Assembly (NCBI GenBank): GCA_033060915.1
Contig: CM065394.1
Coordinates: 20,931,501 to 20,995,500, forward strand
Direction: 5' to 3'
Source of the DNA: Euryodendron excelsum
Taxonomy: Eukaryota; Streptophyta; Magnoliopsida; Ericales; Pentaphylacaceae
Length of the DNA: 64,000 nt
The notes under the pieces: generated by a model
What the model saw: the letters and a program-made list of their open reading frames with translations, nothing else
The model's database searches: none
Told to the model about the DNA's origin: nothing
Shown here: piece after piece, positions 58,629 through 64,000 of the stretch
Layout of the letters: every line of letters starts with the position of its first letter
Numbering within the stretch: the stretch's first letter is position 1
Made by a program: the position numbers and the translations under genes

Positions 58629-59058
58629 CTTGTGACATCCAAGGGCTTTATCGCATCCGCCGCCCTCTCCCAGGCTACTTCTGAGCTGTCTATGACGTTG
58701 GTCGAGGCAGAAGCAGCTGGGTTAGCGCGGGTCTGGGAGTCTGCCAGTGCGACCGTACTGCACCTTGGTTGGGGCCCCTCTGAATACCCTGGAGGGGGCC
58801 TGACGACCACTGAAACTTGGCCCTTCCCTTTCTAGGGGGATGCCTTCTCAGGAGGATGGGAGAGTTCCTTCGCTACGTCCGCCGCCTCAGCGGTCTTCTA
58901 GCGCTTGGCTCCTGAGGTGCCCGCCGCTACCGCCCTCTTCCTGGCTAAGAAGTTGATGTCAAAACTCATCGCCTCTAGCTTAGAAGCTGGCTGAGCTGCT
59001 GGGAGATCGAACTGGGCTGCCACGGGATTAGCCTGACCAGTGATAGGAGACTGGCGAT

Positions 59059-59130
59059 CTGCAAAGAGAAGTAGTAGAAGTTAGACAAGGATCAACCTAA
59101 TGAAAACAAAAATCTACTCGCTCCTCTCAC
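59059..59130 (-). other. Putative intron 2 of the Tat-2 antisense gene
   Basis: Acceptor CTTCTCTTTGCAG ends at 59059 with a good pyrimidine tract. The donor is either GTGAGA at 59130 (72 bases) or GTAGAT at 59117 (59 bases); the longer form fits plant introns better. Confidence 0.45.
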
Positions 59131-59292
59131 ATTCAACAGCTAAAACCTCTTTGGTCGGTTCGAGCCCCAAGAGATACTGGGCAAGCGCCTCGACATTCAC
59201 CAAGTCTTGGCGGTCCGAAACTCGTACTCTTGGACCTTCTCTACAGCTGCCTAGTGCTCTGCGGATAAAAGGGGCTTAACCCGACCTGACAC

Positions 59293-59368
59293 CTATAGAA
59301 CACCTAAGTCAGAACGGACGACAAATGGAAACAAACAAAAAATGGAAAACTCGGGGAAAAAAACATAC
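59293..59368 (-). other. Putative intron 1 of the Tat-2 antisense gene
   Basis: Minus donor AAGAAGG/GTATGTTTTT at 59368, T-rich body, acceptor GTTCTATAG at 59293; 76 bases. Clear plant-type intron signals. Confidence 0.55.
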
Positions 59369-60154
59369 CCTTCTTACTTGGGTAACCCTATTGCCTGGGA
59401 ATCCGAGCAGAGAAGTCTGTCTCCCAAGGGCAGAACTCCCAGCCCTCTCCGCTAATGAAGAAGAACCTGTCCTTCCAGTTCTTATGTGATAACGAAAGCT
59501 CGTTAATCGGATCAAGCCCTTTCGACTAACCCGAGAAGTACCAGTAGCCCCTCCCACGCTCGGTCGGCCTGTAGCAATACAAGAATTCCTCTGGTGTCAC
59601 GTCCCTTCCGTGGACGATCTACCAAAGGATCATGCAGCCCACTATGATCTGTCAGCGTTCGGCGCAAGCTGTCTAGGAGAGAGGCATAACCTTTGTAGAA
59701 TTTCCCTAACTGGCCGAGGAAATGGCACGCGAAGACCGCCAGCTAGTGCGCCCTCGAAGACGGTTATCTCCCCCTCCTTGGCCGAGCACGCCCAATTCCT
59801 AGGGTTAGGAACCCTACACTTCACCCCTTTCAGGATCTGGTACACCCGCCGAAGGGCAGCGACTTTCTCCCTATTGAGAGAGGAGGGAATCCCCATAGCC
59901 TCGTATTCGAGGTCATCCTCTTCCTCCCCCTCTCTCGGCTCGACCTCCTAAGGTCAGGCAGCAGCCTCGGTGGGCTGATCCCGATCTCCCCCAACACCAG
60001 AGTGGGCGGCCCCGGCCTCCCCTTACTCTGGAGCCTCCAGGGATGCCCCTGAGTTCCTAACAAAGGCCTCCTCCTGGGTCTGACGCCTCACGAATCAATA
60101 TCCGTTAGAATTGATCTCCTAAGAGTCTAAGCTAACACCCTCCGAGTTCGACAT

Positions 60155-60790
60155 TGTACCCAAGGGCCTGCAACCTACAATCCTATCAAACACTGGTTTG
60201 AACAATTGACACAAGTCCCCAAGGACGGATTCTAAGAGTTCTGGTCTATCAACAAACCACGAAAGGTCGGGAATCTAGCCCTTTCCCTCAAATACTGACA
60301 CACAACGGGTAATCAATAAGTATATGCAACCAGTGAGCGAGTCTTACCACAAGGCGAAGTGCAGCCGACGAGTTCGGTAGACAGCCGGCGGCGCGTCGCA
60401 TAGACAGGTGTCCCTCTAACTGGCCGAAGACGACGAAGATGAAGGCTGGGGATGGCGAATGAGGTTTTTATTTCTCTCTATCTTTATGTGTTTGGCAAAA
60501 AGTTGTAAGGGCAAAATGGGGGCAACCACCTCATAAAACTTTGCCCACGTCTTTAAAATCAAGGACCCAGATGGCCTGCGGTGAAGGGACACCAACAGCT
60601 AAGATGCGACGCGTCTTTTCGACTACTGACGGCCAACCTCTAGTTGCCGCGTGGCGGCATGTGAAGCGACGCGACAACACCCACCATCATTGCGCCGTCC
60701 TCGCCATAAATGCGCTCCGTGTTTCGCGGCCAGGCCGTCCTGTAGAATTCCCCTGGCCCCGAGCAGGTGGCCAGATGAATTGGGGGCATC
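60155..60790. other. Upstream region of the Tat-2 antisense gene, up to the 3' LTR
   Basis: Non-coding, more GC-rich than host DNA. It would hold the promoter of the antisense gene. AATTGGGGGCATC next to the LTR (60779-60790) is a weak polypurine tract for the plus-strand element. Confidence 0.45.
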
Positions 60791-61408
60791 TAGTGATGAT
60801 GTTTTCCTGACCATACCGAGGACCGTATGATCTGACCAGCACGGACCAGACCATGTCTTCCCACGTCATTTCGCCTGCATCCGACCAGGTCCCCCGATAG
60901 TTTGCCCTCGTCTATCCCAAGCAGGCCAGACGCTCGGAAGGATACTCCACTCTGGTCGGTCCCTCGGCCGAGTAAATAGGGCCCACGCCTGACACTGGAC
61001 ACCCTGGCGCACAATTGGGGCGTGGGCATGGCGTGGCGTGTACAAGTAACAATCGTCATACCTTTGACACCGTTCTGATACACGCCACCATAAAGTGTAG
61101 AGAAGACCTTCTCAAGTGCCCTGTCACAGCTCTAACCTTCCAACAAGAGGCCGTCACGTGGAGATGCCACATACTACTTCCATGCAGACATACAAAGCAA
61201 AATGGCCAACTTCACCAGTTACGCATACGAAAAACCCTAGCAAACTAGACACTCCAAGCAATATCATTCTCTGAAATCTAATTTGAACACTAGAGGCCCT
61301 TTGGCTGCCACCGCACCGATGAGTTTAGTGCAGGATATCGCCAATCAACCGGTCGGAGAGCCCGTCTTAGTCCTAAGGGCAAGATACCACGAGTTAGCTT
61401 CATCATCA
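60791..61408 (+). repeat. 3' LTR of Tat-2
   Basis: 618 bp, TAGTGATGATG to TTCATCATCA, followed by the target duplication GAAAC. Keeps about 65 bases around 60890-60955 that the 5' LTR lacks. Ends 473 bp before the ATG of the NHP2-like gene. Confidence 0.92.
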
Positions 61409-61413
61409 GAAAC

Positions 61414-61680
61414 TATTAGTTTGCATAGAAATTTTTTCATGGAAGCTAAATTCTGCTTGGAAATTCTTTTCTATGAAACCATCAAAGTTACTTAGGTAAT
61501 AACCTTTTCTGACTTTGGTAATTTAGGTTTCTGTACAAATGTATTTGGAATAGCCATTTCTATAAAAACTTTGAAAACAAATAATTTTGTATGGGATTTT
61601 TTTTTTTTTTTTTGGGTTGTGTCTGAATTGGTATGGGATTTAAAATCCCAGTGATGCAAGGGCTGGCGGCCATAAAAGGC
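61414..61680. other. Short intergenic region
   Basis: AT-rich with a long T-run at about 61596-61613. No gene. Separates Tat-2 from the NHP2-like promoter. Confidence 0.5.
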
Positions 61681-61683
61681 CAA

Positions 61684-61816
61684 GGCCCACTCAATTGAAA
61701 CAGTGGGCTGACCCAAAATAGTAGGCACGAGAGAAGCATCTGTCTCTCTCTGTTTCTCCAAATCTAAAACCCTATACCCTACCAGACTACCAGTGGAGCA
61801 GAGAGAGAAACCCTAG
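61684..61816 (+). promoter_or_regulatory. Site II and telo-box motifs of the NHP2-like gene
   Basis: Site II elements: GGCCCA at 61684-61689 (TGGGCC on minus) and TGGGCT at 61704-61709. Telo-box AAACCCTA at 61767-61774 and 61808-61815. This pair of motifs is the known promoter signature of plant ribosomal-protein and ribosome-biogenesis genes, active in dividing cells. They lie 65-200 bp before the start codon, with CT-rich leader (TCTCTCTCTGTTTCTCC) between them. Confidence 0.7.
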
Positions 61817-61881
61817 TCACGTCCTTCACAAAACCCCTTCCTCGAGTTTGCTTCCTAGAGAGATAAAGTAGAGAAAGGGAA

Positions 61882-62168
61882 ATGGGAAGCGATAGCGAAG
61901 CAGAGATGACGGCGCAGAAGGAGAAGAAGTTGTTAGCTCTTGCCCCCATTGCCAAACCCCTGGCTGGCAAGAAGCTCTGCAAACGCACCCTCAAGCTTGT
62001 CCACCGAGGTATCATGATATATATGTATATCTATATATCCAGGTGTTTGTTTATGTACTTGTTCTGTAATTTTGTTGGCTTGTTCTTCTTGTTTTCAGCT
62101 GCTGGACACAAATGCCTGAAGAGAGGAGTTAAGGAGGTCGTTAAAAGTATTCGCCGCGGTAACAAAGG
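61882..62168 (+). CDS. NHP2: NHP2-like H/ACA ribonucleoprotein subunit 2, first two exons (gene continues past window)
   Basis: NHP2 is a core protein of H/ACA snoRNPs, which guide pseudouridylation of rRNA and snRNA in the nucleolus and Cajal bodies. Exon 1 (61882-62008) encodes MGSDSEAEMTAQKEKKLLAL and then APIAKPLAGKKLCKRTLKLV-HR, the typical plant NHP2 N-terminus: acidic, then lysine-rich, then the start of the L7Ae-type fold. The donor is CCGAG/GTATCATG and the acceptor TTGTTTTCAG/CTGCTG, giving a 90-base phase-1 intron. Exon 2 (62099-62168) encodes AAGHKCLKRGVKEVVKSIRRGNKG, with the conserved RGVKEVVKSIRRG of the family. It ends at AAAGG/GTCAGT in phase 2. The rest of the roughly 150-residue protein (beginning LCVIAG in relatives) is not present before 64000, so intron 2 exceeds 1.8 kb. 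The start ATG has context GGGAAATGGG, suitable for plants. No damage is seen; this is the only intact-looking gene in the window. Confidence 0.93.
62009..62098 (+). other. Intron 1 of the NHP2-like gene
   Basis: 90 bases, GTATCATG to TTTTCAG, T-rich with ATATATGTATATC. Normal plant intron. Confidence 0.9.
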
Positions 62169-62570
62169 GTCAGTCACTTTTGATTTTCAATTCACATATG
62201 CCTCTGTATATAACTATATATATAGTACCGTAGCATTTCTGGGAGGTCAATTGGTTCAAAATCATATTGAAAATGCTGTACTTTGATGAAAATTTATTCT
62301 TTGCTTTTGACAAATACGACCAGTCTGATAGATTTACATATCTAACTACTCACGGTAGGCTGCTATTTGGAGATTCAGGGATTAAACCGTTTTCATTATT
62401 CTTCTCTTATTCGTTGGCTTTTGCTTGTGATAGAAAGGTTTTTTTTTTTTTTTTTTGCGAAAGGTGGAGGAGTCTAAATACACGTGGAGTGGGGTGAGTG
62501 GTCTTCTTTGGGCGTTTCTATGTCCTACTGAAGTGGTTTTTGGAAAGTCATTTGGAAAGGTTTGGATGAA

Positions 62571-62792
62571 GGCCCGTTTGGTTTGGCTTTTTTGTAACTT
62601 TTTTGATTTTGCATTTTTAGCTTATAAGCAAAAAAAAGCTAGGTTTTTTCAGCTTTGTTGCTTTTAACAGGATAAGATATGCAGAAAAGTAAAAAAAAAA
62701 AAGCAAAAAAGTTTCAAAATCTTGACTTTTTTGCTTATAAGCAATAAAAGCTAAATCAAAGAGCCAGCTTATAAGCCAAACCAAACGAGCAC
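62571..62792. mobile_element. MITE-like element in NHP2 intron 2
   Basis: About 220 bp. The left end GGCCCGTTTGGTTTGGCTT matches the complement of the right end AAGCCAAACCAAACGAGC, with further inverted AGCTTATAAGC words inside and a T/A-rich core. CGTTTGGTTTGG termini are common in small plant hAT-like elements. No clear target duplication. Confidence 0.7.
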
Positions 62793-62819
62793 TGAGTTTT
62801 AGAATTTTATCATAATAGA

Positions 62820-63690
62820 GGCTGGCAAAGGCCAGAGGATTCACTTTTGGTGGCGTAGCTGGTGTGGTGAAGAGACTTTTGATGTGACTTTTCTGGGCTT
62901 TATGCCATTGTGGTAGATAGACCAAAAGAGATACGTCAATGGTAGAGTATTCCCATTCTAGGCACATCAGATGTTTTGGGATGTTAATTTTTTACTAGAT
63001 TGGCAGGTTTTGGGAGATTGGGGAATTGGGGAACTTCTTGGAGCTTTTACATGGGGTGACATGTGGGTGATGGTCCAATGGAGAAGATGAGCTTAGATGG
63101 AATCTTTCTAGTTTGGTTAAGTTTGGATTTACATCATACTGTTGTGCTTTGGTTGGGAATGGCAGGGGTTCTTTTCCTTGGAAGGAGATTTGGTGTACTA
63201 TTTCTCCTTCAAAGTTTGCAGTTCTAGAATGGACTGCAACCACGGGAGGAGACATGGGATAATTTGATTTGATACATGCAAATTGTTCTTAATGGGTGTA
63301 GTGGTTAAAGAAGATGCAGAACCAGTCGATCACTTACTTATTCATTGTGAGATTTCTGGAGAGTTGTCGGTGCCGATTTTGAGCCACTTTGGAGTTCCTT
63401 AGGTCTTTCCTGGGAGTTTGGCTGAGCTTATGAATAGTTGGGGTGGGGTGGGGTGAGCGGAGCAGGCATCTTTTGAGCTTAGAAATTAGAAGTCACCTTT
63501 TTAGGTTTCTGTATAGACGGATCTTGCGGATTAACTGCTGATCATTTTTTTTACTTCATTGAGAATTTTGATGTGTAAGGTTATGTATGGATCTCTTTTG
63601 TGAAATAGGTATACCTGTAGATGTAATAGGGTGGTGTCCCCTTTTGGATTCTCGTTTCGTTTCTATTCTATCTTTACTTATCCCAAAAAT
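62820..63690 (+). mobile_element. LINE (non-LTR retrotransposon) 3' relic in NHP2 intron 2
   Basis: Plus-strand pieces in several frames match the C-terminal zinc-binding domain that follows RT in plant LINEs and RT-like genes (zf-RVT). DEMRWNLSSL is followed by GSFPWKEIWCTISPSKFAVL and EWTA (63090-63240), then EPVDHLLIHCEISGEL and HFGVP*VFPGSLAELMNSW (63320-63440). The typical order is PWKxIW, PxKVxFFxWxA, DHLLxHC, then VxPxxVxxLLxxW. After 63460 comes a LINE-like 3' tail to about 63690. No RT core is present, so it is a 5'-truncated, decayed copy in the same direction as the gene. Confidence 0.72.
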
Positions 63691-64000
63691 GTTGTTTAGT
63701 CTGATTGTAATTTAGGTTTTTTTTTCCCCCACTTTCTAGTGGCCTTTGTTTAAGTTAAAAATAAAAATAAAAAAATATTCTTTTATGGATTCAAATGTGA
63801 CTCATTAGGAAAGCAATAATGGCAAAAGGGACATGGTTTGGAATAGGCAGTACAAATAGAATAAAATGTTGCTTAGACAGAGCGGATGGAAGATGGCAAG
63901 ATACAATGAAAAGTTAAGGGGTAAAAGTACACATGGGATTAGCTGATCCATAGAGCCGTGGAAACTGATCATTTGCCCTATAAACAACAGAAGTGAAGTC

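Larger units (their letters stand above)
57852..60154 (-). pseudogene. Antisense extra gene of Tat-2: putative gypsy-type transposon domain plus coiled coil
   Basis: Runs minus, opposite to Tat-2, from ATG 60154 (MSNSEGVSLDS) to a TGA at 57852-57854. An acidic N-terminus (EVEPREGEEEDDLEYEAMG) leads to VAALRRVYQILKGV, then EGALAGGLRVPFPRPVREIL and LCLSPRQLAPNA (59640-59900), matching the Transposase_28 type family (GLRFPLxxFVREVLxxLxLxPxQLxPNA). The C-terminal exon (58482-57852) is a coiled coil (EEKAASSALIQKVQSLKDDV, ERLTRQANKLLLDF) ending with FFQGFEFAQKKASKKYPDLD and an Ala/Gln/Glu-rich tail. GT-AG introns are visible at 59293-59368, about 59059-59130 and 58483-58628. Stops in several exons show decay. 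Same layout as the Tat-1 gene at 25201-27755. Confidence 0.7.
52468..61408 (+). mobile_element. Tat-like Ty3/gypsy retrotransposon with both LTRs (Tat-2, TSD GAAAC)
   Basis: 8,941 bp from TGGTGATGATG to CATCATCA. GAAAC is found at 52463-52467 and 61409-61413. Order on plus: LTR, PBS, gag, protease, RT joined directly to integrase, a 57-bp tandem array, an antisense extra gene, and LTR. The 3' LTR starts TAGTGATGATG, a single change from TGG. Rest of RT, all RNase H and the start of integrase are missing. Many in-frame stops, most explained by C-to-T or G-to-A changes, point to an old methylated copy. It would need proteins from other elements to move. Confidence 0.93.
62169..64000 (+). other. 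Intron 2 of the NHP2-like gene (open at window end)
   Basis: Starts GTCAGTCAC after exon 2. No third exon coding for the LCVIAG region was found by eye, so the intron is inferred to run past the window. It contains a MITE-like element and a LINE relic, which explains its size. Confidence 0.65.

Noticed and set aside
58036..58835. Long plus-strand frames (133 and 219 codons) in Tat-2
   Set aside because: They are shadows of the antisense coiled-coil gene; the minus strand has the consistent protein motifs and introns.
62267..62667. Frames in NHP2 intron 2 as further exons
   Set aside because: They do not encode the expected L7Ae-fold sequence after RRGNKG; the region is intron with transposon DNA.
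1..64000. tRNA and rRNA genes
   Set aside because: No cloverleaf-like or rRNA-like sequence was noticed on either strand; a dedicated search was not possible.

Overview
This is nuclear DNA of a flowering plant, probably a eudicot with a large, repeat-rich genome. One cellular gene is recognisable: the 5' part of an NHP2-like H/ACA snoRNP protein gene at the right edge. Almost everything else is LTR-retrotransposon sequence, much of it nested. Species cannot be decided from the sequence.

Left (1-18783): copies of one LTR family with very long LTRs (4.6-6.0 kb, starting TGTAAGCACCCC and ending GGGCGCGACA). A plus-strand element of this family ends here: internal DNA (2672-3727 and 9055-14208), a polypurine tract, then its 3' LTR (14209-18783). 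Into that internal DNA a minus-strand LTR was inserted (3728-9054, solo, target duplication AAAGT). Another minus-strand LTR (1-2671) runs off the window edge. The internal DNA carries an antisense, intron-containing, decayed plant-mobile-domain-like gene.

Middle (18784-24494): about 5.7 kb of AT-rich DNA without a recognised gene, holding small duplications, a foldback MITE-like element and possible DNA-transposon relics.

Centre (24495-52049): a minus-strand Ty3/gypsy element of Tat type (gag, protease, RT, two RNase H domains, integrase, and an antisense extra gene), originally about 10.3 kb and now 27.6 kb. Four solo LTRs have landed in it: three of the 5-kb family (29105-35069 TSD GATGG; 39816-44568 TSD GTAGC; 44874-49564 TSD ATATT) and one of another family (37784-39589, TSD TGATC/TGATT). 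Two of the 5-kb LTRs lie tail to tail 305 bp apart and form a giant inverted repeat.

Right (52468-61408): a second Tat-like element on the plus strand with both LTRs and TSD GAAAC. It has decayed gag and protease, an RT fused by deletion directly to integrase, a 57-bp tandem array, and again an antisense intron-containing extra gene.

Right edge (61409-64000): the NHP2-like gene, with site II and telo-box promoter motifs, two exons, and a long second intron holding a MITE-like element and a LINE relic.

The main theme is that three unrelated-looking LTR elements each carry, between pol and the 3' LTR, a gene on the opposite strand that still shows GT-AG introns. Two are of one type (putative gypsy-type transposon domain plus coiled coil) and one is plant-mobile-domain-like. 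All retroelement genes here contain stops or deletions and look inactive. Coordinates of LTR ends were read by eye from terminal TG/CA and matching target duplications; identities and ages were not computed.
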